Assembly (NCBI GenBank): GCA_000787465.1
Contig: JSYX01000277.1
Location: forward strand, 1 to 44,457
DNA length: 44,457 nt
Direction: 5' to 3'
DNA from: Thermomucor indicae-seudaticae
Lineage: Eukaryota; Mucoromycota; Mucoromycetes; Mucorales; Lichtheimiaceae
Under the pieces are notes generated by a model. It was given only the letters and a program-made list of their open reading frames with translations, did no database searches and was not told the origin of the DNA. A program made the position numbers and the translations under genes. Shown piece after piece: positions 1-12,800 of the stretch; position 1 is the stretch's first letter, and every line of letters starts with the position of its first letter.

Positions 1-942
1 TTACTGGTCGTATGGTGAAAGCCTCCTTCGGTGGACGAGATGTTGGAGCCCGAGTCTTGCTGAAGCCTCGCGTCCCTTCGGATTGCGACAGTGCTTGCAC
101 GCGCGGATGCAGCTCTCCATCTCCTTCTTCTCCATCACTTTTTTTCCTCCCCGATGTCCAAGGCAGGTCTCCGTCCTGGGGAGGATGGATCCACATTGTA
201 TGTGGTGAACGAAGACCTTGGCAACAATAGAATTTTGTTTGGCCCTGCTAAAACACATTACTTTGTGTCTCTTTTGTCTTTTTACTGGTTTTTTCCTGGT
301 TGGTTGCGATGTTTGTATCCATCTTCGCGCTGGAGAGGGAAGACGATTTGCTTCTAATGGAGAATTCTGATTTGCGCCAGAGTCGAGTTCGCTTGGCTGG
401 ATTACCGGCTTTGGCTCTGCGTTTTCGAAGGATGCAGGATGCGCAGACCGTTTATCGGTACAGAGCCAGTGGCTATCGCTGTAAGGGACAATGTGCGCGC
501 TGGATAAGCCAACACCTCTCGTAAGCGCAACGCTGAACTTCCTCCCAGCGAGAGCGACCATCTTCGGGGCATGCGTCAAGCAAACACGTGGTACACCGAG
601 ATTGAAAAACTCGAATCTTCCTCACGCTATTGTCATCACGGTCATAAACCGTATGAACAAGACTAGTACTTCAGCTCCCGCGCCACGCTCCAGAAGACCT
701 GAGAAGGTTACTGAACGTGCCAAACGAGCCATGTAGCGCGATACTCGTGGCGAAACCAAAAAGCCATTAACCTTGCATCACGCGGAGTTCCGCCATAGCA
801 ACGTACAGATGTGCTTGAACACATTTCGCATACAAGTTCAATGCGTGTCCGGTGAATCTGGGGAATCTGGGACAGTGAAACCTAAGCTGATCGTGGCCCC
901 CGGAGAACAACAGAGCTCAGAAAACTTCAAGAACAGCATGTC
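1..942. other. Left flank, no supported gene
   Basis: No frame here reads like a conserved protein. Short open frames exist on both strands, including a long one on the minus strand through positions 1-579, but their composition is arginine- and serine-rich with no domain, and frames overlap on both strands. A plus-strand stretch near 640-733 could end in a splice donor at 733, which would join it to the decayed frame further right; this is speculative. Confidence 0.4.
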
Positions 943-1503
943 TTGCCTGTCCAGAGACAAAGAGAAAGCGACCCAAGCTATTCTCGGGCCATGAAAACAA
1001 GGCAGTGGATCCTTTGTGCCGCCATGGAATACGATAACGCTTACAGTGCTTCCCTGAACAAGTTGCCGCGCGTCCCGTTCACGACTGATTTACCTGATCT
1101 CTCGCCGTTTGGAGACATAGCTAACCCGAACGCTTTTATTGCTTATCCTAAAGACAAATCTATCTACGGCCTAGTCACTTTAATGGATACCAACAGACCG
1201 TTGCGGAATGTGATCCTCAAAGCAAGATAATTATGGTTCCAGGGCTCCACTAGTGGTACTCAGAGACCGATATTGCCGTCATCAAGCGCTCGCCGGAAGG
1301 CAGTGGGAGAGCTCTCTAAGGAGATCGACACCAATTTCCACACCAACATCGTGCATCATTTTATCCAAAGGTCGACGAGTTTCTTCATGGAAGAACTTTC
1401 CGAGATGGCCAAAGCGGAAGCAAGACAAGCAGCGGAGCAGTTCACAGACGAAGAGTGGGCTTGTAAACGACGCCCTCCCATGCGGAACACTAACGCCAAG
1501 TAA
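943..1503 (+). pseudogene. Decayed coding fragments, possibly transposon-derived
   Basis: Two plus-strand open segments follow each other in different frames: 943-1230, and about 1240-1503. The first includes a stretch with TRQWILCAAMEYDNAYS and many prolines and aromatics. The second contains KEIDTNFHTNIVHHFIQR and an acidic AEQFTDEEWACKRR stretch. Both have protein-like composition, whereas the opposite strand is poor. I see no canonical intron that joins them cleanly. The second segment loosely recalls open frames carried by repetitive elements of Mucoromycota, but this is an impression, not a family match. It ends directly at the palindromic repeat tract starting at 1503, which fits a degenerate element. 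Confidence 0.25.
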
Positions 1504-1612
1504 ACCAGATAAAACCAGAGCAGAGCAGAACAGAACCAGATAGAGAAATTTTGCATCTGCTCTGCTTTAATCAGAGCAGAACCGGATTAAAACCGGATAC
1601 CAGATATCTGGT
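1503..1612. repeat. Nested palindromic and direct repeats
   Basis: The tract is built of short words related by inversion. TCTGCTCTG at 1556-1564 pairs with CAGAGCAGA at 1572-1580 around a 7-nt loop. ACCAGATATCTGGT at 1599-1612 is a perfect 14-bp palindrome. AACCGGAT occurs twice between 1580 and 1598, and AACCAGAT near 1503-1510 repeats the palindrome half. This could be the end of a small inverted-repeat element or a self-complementary satellite-like patch. Confidence 0.6.
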
Positions 1613-1942
1613 CGGAACCCTACCTACACATGAATAGCTTTAAGGCGCTTTCTTACTGAGTGGTTCTTGTTTTCTTCAAAATAATACTCAGACTTTCGCA
1701 ACTTCTAGCTCGGGCGCAGCGTAAATAAGTTTGAGCAATATACTCTTGCGATTTTATTAAGCACAATGAATTGCTAGTCCTGCGTATTCAGACATGTATC
1801 ATGATCAATTTTCCTTCATTGCAACCTGGCTGTATCATCCATGTCTTGTTCCCATGTGCTACGTATAAGCCAGAGTACCCAATTTGTCTTTGTTACCGCC
1901 GCTCCTCAGTCCTTTGTCAGAAAATACAACCAGGGCAATAGA

Positions 1943-1989
1943 TCAGGACGGTCCTAATGTCCTGAATTCCAGGTCAGGACAATCAGGAC
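1943..1989. repeat. TCAGGAC repeat cluster with one inverted copy
   Basis: TCAGGAC occurs at 1943-1949, 1974-1980 and 1983-1989, and its inverse GTCCTGA at 1959-1965, all within 47 bp. The style, a short word repeated directly and inverted, is the same as in the tract near 1503-1612, but the word differs. Confidence 0.55.
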
Positions 1990-2000
1990 TCAGTGCAGGT

Positions 2001-2082
2001 TAAGGTTTTGGTAGGGTGAGATGTCGTTAATTGGCTATGTTGGATAAATAAGGAAGTGTAAGGTTTTGATTGGGTGAAATGT
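2001..2082. repeat. Two imperfect 24-bp direct repeats
   Basis: Positions 2001-2024 and 2059-2082 share 21 of 24 bases, starting TAAGGTTTTG and ending ATGT, with 58 bp from start to start. They lie about 160-240 bp upstream of the TATA box at 2238, a distance compatible with upstream activating elements. A regulatory role is inference. Confidence 0.5.
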
Positions 2083-2237
2083 AGGCCATTGTTTATTGTG
2101 ATACATGTTTTTGGGATTTGCAGAGGTGGGGTAAAAGAGAGTTTGTCTTCGTTTGTGGGTTATGTTGGGGATGTAGGTCAGTGATCCTTCGTTAACAAGT
2201 TCTTTGTTGTCGATATGGTTTTACGCCTCCAGAAAGC

Positions 2238-2245
2238 TATATAAG
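2238..2245 (+). promoter_or_regulatory. TATA box
   Basis: TATATAAG at 2238-2245 is followed by a pyrimidine-rich stretch and, 98 bp from its first base, an ATG at 2336. This is a good match to a core promoter, but the gene it would serve is not clear. A possible product starts at 2336 and could be spliced (GTAATT donor at 2360, acceptor before 2449) into the open frame running to 2682. Confidence 0.4.
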
Positions 2246-3107
2246 CACGAAAAATTTCACTTCCTTCTTGGACAACCCTTCTATCATCCCATCTGAAAAT
2301 CATCTGAAGCAATACTATCAGTTCTTTCGGATTGAATGCAACCTGCGCATAAGGATCTGGTAATTACGGATTATTGACTTGGACCGAAAGCTTTTATTGA
2401 CGCCATCTATTCCGCACAGACACATAATCTAAGCTCGGCATCCGCAAGGACAAAGATGTCTTGCAAACTTTTGATTGTAAATTTGTCTGTTCCATTGTTC
2501 TATTGATCTATATACTTATGACCATCAATAGGGATATCCCCTCTTCATTTTGGGAGTGGGGCCGACTGCGGGTAAACGGCAGGGATATGGGGTGGGTTAT
2601 TGGGTTTCCCTTAAGCCTGGCGTCGACCTCAGGACCTGCCCTTCCCAGGACATACAGGCGTAAGTATTCACTGTGTTTGTAGCAAATTGACAAATGGACT
2701 GATTTCTCTTTCCCGCAAATTACTGTAGTCTATCTCCTTTACGTAAATTATCTTGTTTTCTCTGCACAAAATTTCTTTTATGCCACGGTTTATAATTAAA
2801 GAAGAAACCTGTAAGTCTCAACAGTGACGTTAGCTATCTGACCTCGTTTGGCAACGATACGTAAACGCGTCAAGAAAATCATGCCATTTTTTTAGGCTCA
2901 TTTAAGCATAACCTGTCTTCTGCATATTGCATTTTTTATTTCTCTTTCGTGAAAAAAGTAGAAAGCAAAAGAACAGATATGGGATAAAGGAATGAGCAAA
3001 GCAAATTAAATGATGTGTGTATGCTAGATGAATATGCGCGAATGGAAAATTATACACAAGTGCAAAGTAAATGGAAAAGGGTGCTAAAAAGAAGAGCAGT
3101 TAGTGGA
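2246..3107 (+). other. Possible short two-exon ORF, then AT-rich spacer
   Basis: If translation starts at 2336 and an intron at about 2360-2448 is removed, a short protein results that ends at 2682. It has one hydrophobic stretch (IVLLIYILM) and a glycine- and arginine-rich tail. No family is recognised. The following 400 bp to the SCAP stop codon are AT-rich with no supported gene. The segment 2582-2604 carries four G-runs (see findings). Confidence 0.2.
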
Positions 3108-6100
3108 CTATATCCAGGACCAAGCGGAGGTGCTTGTCGATGACGCTTTTTGTGCTAGATGACATTCTGACGCTCGAGCACAGTTCGCCGTTGAACATTC
3201 AGCTGTATTGCAGGAAGGGACTACAGGACGCTTCATTTTTGCGGCATCTACCTTTGACGGGCTCTTTTCTCGCTTCCTGCTTCGAACACTCGAGCACTGG
3301 CCTCCGCAATTACTACCACCACAACACGTTCCACCTGACGGAGACTCTCCTTTATCACAGCATTTGCATGATCCGCTGTTTGCTTCTATACTGCTCTTGT
3401 CTGCATTTTCAATATACGTGAAAGATGACGAAGTACCGATTTCGTGACTGGCGGCGAAGTTGAGACGTCTCTCCCGATACTTGTCCTGCAGATAGACGAG
3501 CTTGATAAAATTACCATAATCACATCCAATACCAGAACCGTCCAGGGGAATAACATGCCGTACTGTCGAAAACGGAAGTATTTCATCAGCCTCGTCAGTA
3601 TAGTCTTCCGTATCCGTGAAATCATCATCGTCTTCTGTAAGGTCGTGTCGATATCCATTACGACTTCTTCTGTTTCCCGCCATCTCATCCGTCTTCTTGT
3701 CAGCGTTGAATCGTGCATGCGCCTCAACATTTTTTCCGCGACTAAGCACCTTTTGCAAACGACCCCATATACCAACATGAGCTAAGGCATCAGATACCAC
3801 AGCCTCCTTTGCTGAACTTGACGGTGCATCGAGGTCAAATGTCTTGACAGGTATCATTGATATAGAACTCTTGTCTGAGGCGTCGTCTAGATCAGAGTCG
3901 CATATACCGGATGTAGGTTCATAGTATTGAAGGGAAGCGAACCAGGCCTCCCATTCATTTGATTGATGCTTTTTACGTACACCGGATAGGATCATGTTAT
4001 CACAGAAAGCGATTCCTCGTCCACCGGCTTGGTTAATTTGTCCCAAAAAGTGCGGAGCCAGCGGAATGTAACCTTCACCTCCAAGCTGTTCGATATCCAA
4101 CAATGCCTCAGCCGCAGGTCCAATCGCTTGATCCACGTCACTGCTATCTGCACTCATTACTTGGCCAGGACGTACCCGGACACTCCGTTTTGATGGTAAA
4201 TGTCCTGCCCTTTTGTGTTGAGAAGTACTAGGACTCAGTGTTCCCTTGCTCACGTCTGTTCCTGGTTGCCATTTTTCCACAGGTTGCGTCAAGTTTCGCG
4301 TACGCTTATATCTCGACCGATGGTAATCCTTGGAACATAGCTTGCAACTACTTTCATGACTCCCAACAGCTTTTTCGAGTCGCCATACGTGTACTGTTTC
4401 ATCTCCAGAACAGGACGCAACAAGAAAACCATTGCCAAAACAAGTGTTGCAGCCACGGCAAAAGCCAGGACCACTTTCAACCTCACAGTAACGAGTAACT
4501 ATGACTTTTGTTATCGGTCTGCGGTGATCTGCAGCATCAAAGTGCTCAGACTCATCCTGTTGATAGCGGAGTGTAGCCTCGCTGAGATACTCGGATGAAT
4601 CGCTCGAAGGGAATCTACTAAACCTTGATAAAGGTCCACCGATCTGTGTGTCAGGAGTTTTGCGCTTAACGCCGCCTTTGGAAAGTGTGCATATTTCTTC
4701 TCCATTCTCGAAATTCCACACTTTGACGGCACCATCGGTTGATCCAGTCACTAATACGCCTAAACCGCCGACAGGAGACTCGGTTGCAAGCGTCGTAATA
4801 GGATGGCCGTTATGACCGTTTATTGTGTATATGCAGGACCAGATAGAACTCATTTTTCGGGATTCGTCACCAAGCATGCACTCGTCCCGGTTTTTCTTTA
4901 CGAGTCTTCGTTCCCAGCATTTAACTACGCCATCTTTTGACGCAGTAAATACACACGTGACTCCGAGCTTGGGATGAGGCGCTTTGCACTCGACGACATG
5001 AAGCACACTGACATCACGAGTATGACCGGAGGGAAAGGAATTTATGCATTCGCCAGAAGAAATATCCCAGTCTCGAATCATGCCGCTTTTATGCACCGAG
5101 ATGATGTAATTTTGAGAAGAGTTAGTATCCATGAGAGGATTGGTCGCAGTACGCTGTCTGGCTGCTGCCTCCGCTACGAGGGGATGACAATATTCTGTAA
5201 CAGCGCCCACAAACTGCAGGTCAATTACTCGGTCAACTGCTCTCCAGTGATGTCTCTGAGCAGGTTGGTCCATATGATGACGGCGTCGTCGAATTTCTGT
5301 TTGCTGCACTTCGGAACTGTCCTCCATGGTGACAGGGATTTCCGTTTCCACCTGAAGTTCGCGAACAAGATTTCCTGATGCCATATTCCAGACCCGAATA
5401 ACACCGTCGTCGAATCCTGAAGCAATCCATTTGTTTCCCTGGCCGATCTTAACGCAGCGAGCAGATGGCATCCGTTTCGCCTGTCCTCGATTTGGTGTCT
5501 GTCTACGGGGTATATTACGTCGAGACGCCGTTTGGCTCCAATAATCTGGATTCAGATCACCGTCAAAACCACCACCATGTGCCTGCGTTACACGGTCCAA
5601 ACGAGCCATCCACCTGCCTTTAATTGCATCCCACAGAACTAGTCGACCATCCTGTCCACAAGAGACTAGCGTTCCGTGTTTTGCGTTGGCAGCAATACTC
5701 CAGATATCAGCAATATGGTTGCCAGAAAGAGTCTTGATCTCCACGTTATTTATATTCGACTTATGCTGGTACTTATCAAACTGTTTTTGAGCTGAAATTG
5801 CACCGCGGTGGACACCGTCTTCATCATAATCATCGACGTCTTGCATTAACAATGCACGTACGCGTTTCGGAACATATCGCATAACTCGTGTAAAGTGCTG
5901 ATTAGCGTCGTTGCTCGCCTTGGTAAGCATAGACATCAGGAATGGCAGCAACCATTGGTCGCGCCACGATGGTATTAACCACATGATGATGCCAATAAGC
6001 ACAACACACAGCAATAGAGACGGGAAGTTGACGCTCACTAATAGCGAAAAGAGTTGTCGTAGCAATAGAACCACGATCGTTCTGAATCTAGACTGCGATT

Positions 6101-8125
6101 TGCTGAACTCTGTTGCCACGGATTGTCCAGACTGATAAAAAGAAGCTTTATAAGCAAGATATTCTTCATACTGGCGCGCATGTGCGAGACTTGAGTCCGC
6201 ATCTGCTGAAAATAGCACAAGATATGGCGGGTTGATCTGGAGTGACATCGAAGCATGCAACGGATTGACTGTATTCCAGAATTGGCTCGACATGGATAGT
6301 AACTTTCCGCCAGTCAAGATACTATCCCGGGAGACTATGGAGCGGCTTCCAGGAAGGTTGAAGCAAGCAAGGGTAAGCATAATAACGCATAGCTAAGAAA
6401 AAGCTTAGTGCATTGCTGCTGTCTGTCCGAAATCTTGTCAGTGTGCAACATACCACTAGTGCATTTACAGATCTGTGGGTCTTGAATTGCTTGCACTCCG
6501 CGCATGTCTTCGGCTCTGTATCATCAGGAGGATCTTCTATCGGACAGTAATCAGGCGCTTGATCCGCATCTATATCACATTTCGCCAATTCACGTAGACG
6601 TTTTGACATTTGACGGTCATCAAGGTCTGTCAGCTAATCAAATCGATCGCTTTAGTATTTTTTCTTTATTGCTTGTGAACACCATACATACCTCTACACG
6701 TTTCACATCGATCGACAGAACAGACGCGAAAAACGTCAACTCAAGTATATATTCGACAAGTAAGACGGTCCCGGAAAAGAGGCAAAACTCCTCAATTACT
6801 GGGATATTCATTGCACTACCAATGGCCAGAATAACCATTTCCGCAACCAACGTGGCTGTCATTGGAACACCGACGTTTTCCAGGGCTACTTGCCATATTT
6901 GGCATTAGCGAGCATGGAAGAATGGGCAACATGCGACCGAAATTACCTCGTCCAAGCTTCTCCTTGACGTGCATGTCGCACCCAGCGCTCACAACAGCGT
7001 CAGTAAGCAAAAGCGCATTTTCCAGAGTGCAAGCAAAAGGTACGACAAGCAGCAGGTACCAGGGTACCATTTTCAGTTCTACTCCAGAATAGTTAAGGAT
7101 GCCAATTGTTGTCGTAAAGCTAGCGATCGACATAAACAACGTAGCAAATCCAAGACCCAATTGCGATCTCACAAGATGCGGGTCTCCAAATCCATGAGAA
7201 ATCACGAAGCAGATAATGAGGTAGACCAAAAGATACGCGTACACCTCAACTGGGAGATCGTAGGGAAATTGCTTTGACTGAAATTTCACGGAAGGAATTA
7301 GCGTCCAGTCGAACTCCAAGGATATGATTCAATCACCTTGTACTGTATTGTATGAGCTTTGACATCCAACTGGACTTGCCAACCCGCAGCTGGCGCATCG
7401 AGACTATGACAATTCTCCTGAAGGGAGATCAACTGCAACTGCGAGGTCGCTTCATGCCATATACTGTCCCAAATACGGTTGGTGTCCATGTATGGAGTCT
7501 GCTGCAAAAAGACGGTAAGGACAACGGACTCTGCGGACAGGAACCATCTGTTCTCGTCGAGAGTGACATTGCCAAACACGGACAATGGGTGCATCGATAG
7601 ACTCGTCGCATCCGAGATTGAATTGGCGTGCTTATTGACAATGGAGACCCAGTCGTCACCGAGCTGATCATGTTTCCAGTATTCCAGAGGTGAGTGAATC
7701 ACGCACTGGCCACGGTGGAGGAGGCATATGCTCGACAGCGATAAGGGTTTACCATCCACGTGTACAAAAGTTGTCAATAGTGCGTTTTGGAGTGCCTGTG
7801 CCTGCATTAACAATACTTGGTCGACTGATTTTTGGACATTGACAAGACGAATTTGCTGTGCGATCAAAACGTCGGTTGAAGCATTGTTCGTCTGAATATA
7901 CGGTGAAAATTGCCAAAACTGGGCATCGAATTCATTCGAAGCAACCAAATCAGGACAGGAGCTGAGCAATTGTGCGAATCTGTCGACAACTGGATAAGAG
8001 AAGAAGCCTATAAACAAAAGAGATAACAAGAGAATCGCGAAAGGACAGGAAGCACAGGCTTTCCCGTAAGGGTAAAAATATGCGGACAGGCGTGTAAGAA
8101 GCCTTGTTCGTGCCTGTACCGGCAT
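3108..8125 (-). CDS. SCAP: SREBP cleavage-activating protein (SCAP) homologue
   Basis: This membrane protein of the ER escorts the transcription factor SREBP to the Golgi when sterols are low. Minus-strand exons are 8125-7337, 7277-6947, 6885-6692, 6633-6454 and 6392-3108, giving 1592 residues; introns are 58-61 nt with CTAAT-like branch sites. Residues about 30-48 form a first membrane segment, followed by a long luminal loop. Exons 2-4 encode the sterol-sensing domain, including LVYLIICFVISHG, LLLVVPFACTLENALLLTD and SVLSIDVKRVE|LTDL, the last matching the SCAP exit from the domain. The large last exon carries about six WD40 repeats (GQDGRLVLWD, GFDDGVIRVWN, SKDGVVKCWE, STDGAVKVWN, SGDETVHVWR) and a cysteine-rich tail. 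It is longer than the human protein (about 1280 residues), mainly in linkers between repeats. The assignment as SCAP rather than another sterol-sensing protein rests on the combination of this domain with C-terminal WD40 repeats. Confidence 0.9.
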
Positions 8126-9800
8126 CAGAGGATATAGTTGACACAGAGGTCAGACGGTGGCAAAGGAGAAAAGTAGAAGGAAATAAGGGAAGGGAAGGTT
8201 GGCCTATCCACCTTATTGCTAATTTTCAAGAGCAGCTGGACCAGCATGGTTCCGGATGTTCACTTTTGCACCTGTTACACATAAATCCCATGAATGCAGA
8301 GCTATGGATGGGCCCGGCACTTTCCAATAGGTTTATGAAATCGCTTTAGTCTGTGTTGGAAGCTACAAGTTTTAACCTCTCGTGCGCAAACGGACGAACG
8401 TTAAGCTTTGTTTCTCTGGTATTGAATTGGTTTGATGTATGGGAAGCATGGATGTTCGACTTTTGATTTGCAGTGCTACTTTGAAGAAGCGTTCCGACCC
8501 AAACGTTAATCAAACTCTATATCTGTTGTCTTCTTGAGCTTGCATTGTTGTAGGTACTCTATCAACATTTCACTCTGACAACATATATTGAACTTGCTAC
8601 TATCGCGTTTAGCGTAATGACTGGATGCGTATACTCGACGAATCACGAAGTAGAGTGTTACACGAATTGACACAGAGTGCACAGATGTTGAGTATTGGGG
8701 TCGGTCAGACATCCTTGAACATTCGAATTTGAAGTTCTGCGGTATCGCCAGATTGGATGAAACTCTCTCGCGGATTGGAATATTCAACGAAACTGCAGAA
8801 CTGGAGTCGTATGTGTTCAAGAATATTTAGTTTCGTGTTAACCCATTGGCCCAAATTTTGTTGCAAATCCGAATATCCAACGGTATGGTCGACCCCATTG
8901 TATCTTCGAAGTTAAAGAATTCGGTCACAAAAAATCATGAAAACTCGTCAGTTACTTCTAACTCTGAAGATTACTGATAGAGTCCAGTGGTGACAATGGC
9001 CTCGTTGCAGTATCAGAACCGTTGGAGCCCGTCTTTGAAATTGCCACGAAAGTTCGCCAAGAGAAAGCTGTCCTATCCATGCATGAAAGTAGGTATAGCT
9101 TTTCCCAGTTATACTTTTACATATGGTCTCAAAGTCATTATCAAGCATGTTGTGTTAGAATGACAAACTTTTCGGTCGCACATGAGAATACTCTAGCCTC
9201 GAGCAAGGATTTGGAGGGACAGACAATAGTCCTTGCGACGTATATGCAAGCCTTTAACAATAAAAATTGCTAAATAATGAATCCACTCATCAAATAACTG
9301 GTGCTCACACTGCGCTAACACTCAGTTCACGGCTGCGTTGTTAGAAAGGGTATCTTACACAGTCAGATCGGTTTCTGAAACAATTGCACCACGCTGAGTA
9401 CAAATTCTCGTTAGCTCTGTTCTCTCGCAACATCTGTAGAACAGGCTATATAACAAACTGTTCTTAGGCATGCCTCTTCGACGTTTAAATTGAAATTGAT
9501 TGAAATTCTACTAGCTCGATCTCTGATCCGTCGACTTTGTTTTAAGACCATGAAGCTACAGTAGAACCTGAATGCGGAGCCCAAAGTGTTAAGGTTACCG
9601 GAGTGCAGGGTCACACGGGCAACCACGGTTGAATTTTTTGATTTCATTGAAACCTTCTTTCCTTCCCTCTCTTGCTTGCAAGTTAACCCAACCTCGGCAG
9701 CCTGCGCGAAATAAACAGTTCTAATATTATAGAATAACAGAAACTACTGAAAGATACCGAAACTACATAACTTGTACAAGACCAAGAGATCCCAGCGACG
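8126..9800. other. Intergenic, shared 5' flank of SCAP and myosin V
   Basis: The 1.7 kb between two divergent start codons is AT-rich. Open frames of up to about 100 codons occur on both strands, but none shows a domain, a splice pattern or a family likeness. It presumably holds both promoters; I could not place a convincing TATA box for either gene. Confidence 0.6.
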
Positions 9801-12800
9801 ATGGCAACTGAGAATGCCGGGCAGGCAGCGGAGGTGTATACGAAAGGAACTAAGGCTTGGTTTCCGGATGACCAAGAAGGCTGGGTGTCAGCCACGTGCG
9901 TGTCTAATACCATAACTGATGACGGCAAGGTCCGCATTGTCTTCGAAGACGACAATGACCAACAGGTAAAGTTAAATAAGACGGCCACTGCTTGCTTGGG
10001 TTAACGCAGGGTACCGAACAGGAACGTGTATTCGAATGTACTTTAGCAGATATACAAAAAAGTGGTGGTGCGAATCTACCACCTCTTAGAAATCCCCCAA
10101 AAATGGAGTACACGGACGATCTGACGAACCTGAGCTACCTTAACGAACCGGCAGGTACGAAAATCATTGAGAAGACAATGCATGCGCCACTAAACACATG
10201 ACTGATGTGAATTATATCCTCAGTATTGAATACTATTAGAACTCGATACATGCAGCGTCTTATCTACACCTATTCCGGCATTGTGCTGATAGCCGTCAAC
10301 CCTTTTGATCGGGTATCATTGTATGATCCAGATGTTGTGCAGCAGTACTCGGGGCGCCGACGGGGTGAGCTCGAACCGCATTTGTTTGCGATTGCCGAGG
10401 ACGCATATAGATGCATGATACGCGAACAGGTTAACCAAACCATTGTTGTATCGGGAGAAAGGTACTGCTACATCGATGGCTGCTCCAACTGGTTACAGAA
10501 AGTTTGCTTACATCTACATCAGTGGTGCTGGTAAAACAGTCAGTGCTAAATATATCATGCGCTACTTTGCCACGGCCGACGATCAAGAATCGACTGGGAA
10601 GAAGAGGAAGTTGGATGGCGGAATGACTGAGGTCGAGAAACAGATCCTTGGTAAAGTCTAGACGATTTATCTAATTCTCGAGACTAATGCGTCCATTCCC
10701 AGCAACAAACCCCATCATGGAAGCATTCGGCAATGCTAAAACTACACGGAACGACAACAGTTCGCGTTTTGGAAAATATATTGAAATACAGTTTGATAAA
10801 CATGCGAATATCGTTGGTGCCAAGATCAGGACGTATCTATTAGAGCGCTCCAGATTGATCTTTCAGCCGCCAACTGAACGGAATTATCATATCTTTTACC
10901 AAGTAAGCTTCCTTTCGCATTGTTGAAGATGTTATCAGCATTGTTAACATGATTATTTCAAGTTATGTGCAGGAGTGCCAGCGTCCGAGAAGAAGGAATT
11001 TCATCTGGACGATTATACAAAGTTCCATTACCTTAACCAGAGTGGCACTGGAACGATCCCTGGGGTCAATGACGCAGAAGAGTTTGAGGTCACGCAAAGG
11101 GCACTGTCCACCGTTGGATTATCATTGCAGCTGCAGTGGAAAATCTTTCGGCTGTTGGCTGCACTATTACATGTTGGCAATATTGAGATTACTGGACGTG
11201 GAGATGCCATGCTATCAGAGTCAGACGAAGCTCTTGCAATCGCTACTCGGCTGTTAGGCATCGACCCGACTGAATTCAGAAAGTGGATAGTGAGAAAACA
11301 GATCGTCACACGCTCCGAAAAGATCGTAACAAACCTTAACCCGACGCAAGCCCACGTCGTGAAGGATTCTGTCGCTAAATACGTATACGCCAATTTATTT
11401 GAATGGCTTGTTGGAGTTATCAATGACAGTTTGACGTCGTCCAATCAGGAAGAGGTTACTACCTTCATTGGCGTCCTCGATATCTACGGTTTTGAACATT
11501 TCAAAAAGAACTCTTTTGAACAATTTTGTATCAATTACGCCAATGAAAAGCTGCAGCAACAGGTATGCTTACCGATAAAGTTCCGCCAATATTGCATACT
11601 GACTTCCACCGGCAGTTCAACCAACATGTCTTCAAACTGGAACAAGAAGAATACGTGCGCGAGCAAATCAATTGGACGTTTATTGAGTTTAGCGATAATC
11701 AAAAGTGTATCGAGCTGATCGAAGGCAAAATTGGCATTTTGTCCTTGTTAGATGAGGTAAGCTTCTCTCTGTTGAACTTGGGGACTTTGATTTGACACCT
11801 TTGTCCAGGAATCTCGTCTTCCGGCTGGGTCAGACCAAGGCTTTTGTCAGAAGCTGTTTCAGAACTTTGCAACTCCAGCCTACAAAGATTACTTCAAGAA
11901 GCCCAGATTTTCTAACAATGCATTTACTGTGGCTCATTATGCACACGATGTTCAGTACGAAGCTGAGAACTTCATCGATAAAAACAAGGATACTGTACCG
12001 GATGAACATCTGGCACTGTTACAAAACTCTGAATTTGACTTCTTGCAAGAAATCATTGACAAGGCAGCAGCTAATACCCCTGCGCCAGCAGTAAGTGTCG
12101 CCCTCACAGGTTGTACTCAGTATGTGACTTATCACAGGGATAAATAGCCAGAAAAGAATAAGCGCATGAGTATGATTGCGAGGAAGCCGACCCTTGGGTC
12201 TATTTTCAAGGTTCGTCTTTAGAAAAATCTATTATATCTTTTTGATTATTGGTCCTTAAAGCGATTTGTATAGCTCTCCTTAATCCACTTGATGGAGACC
12301 ATCGAAAGTACAAACGTGCACTATATCCGCTGTATCAAGCCGAACGAGGCCAAAGTTGCTTGGAAATTCGAACCTAATATGGTTCTCTCGCAACTCCGAG
12401 CATGCGGTGTCCTGGAAACAATCCGCATCAGCTGCGCTGGCTACCCGACTCGCTGGACATTTGAAGAATTCGCCGAGCGTTACTACGCTCTTGTGCCTTC
12501 CAAGCATTGGTTCGGCAAAACGAGCATCGATATCCGGGAGCTTTGTTTGACTATTTTGAATGCTTCCATAACAGACGAAAAGCAGTTTCAAGTTGGCCTT
12601 ACAAAGATCTTCTTCCGCGCCGGCCAGGTGGGTTGACCAAATTTTATACTGTAGTCGGGATGTTTACTGATTGCACTTCGCCTCTTGAAGCTTGCCTATT
12701 TGGAGAAGTTGCGTTCCGACAAATTCAATGCTTGTGCTGTTCTCTTGCAAAAGAATATGCGACGTTTTGTTTATCGTACACGGTATTTGCATATGCGAGA

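Noticed and set aside
1..579. 192-codon open frame on the minus strand
   Set aside because: No domain, arginine/serine-biased composition and equally long frames on the other strand; no splice signal or promoter supports it.
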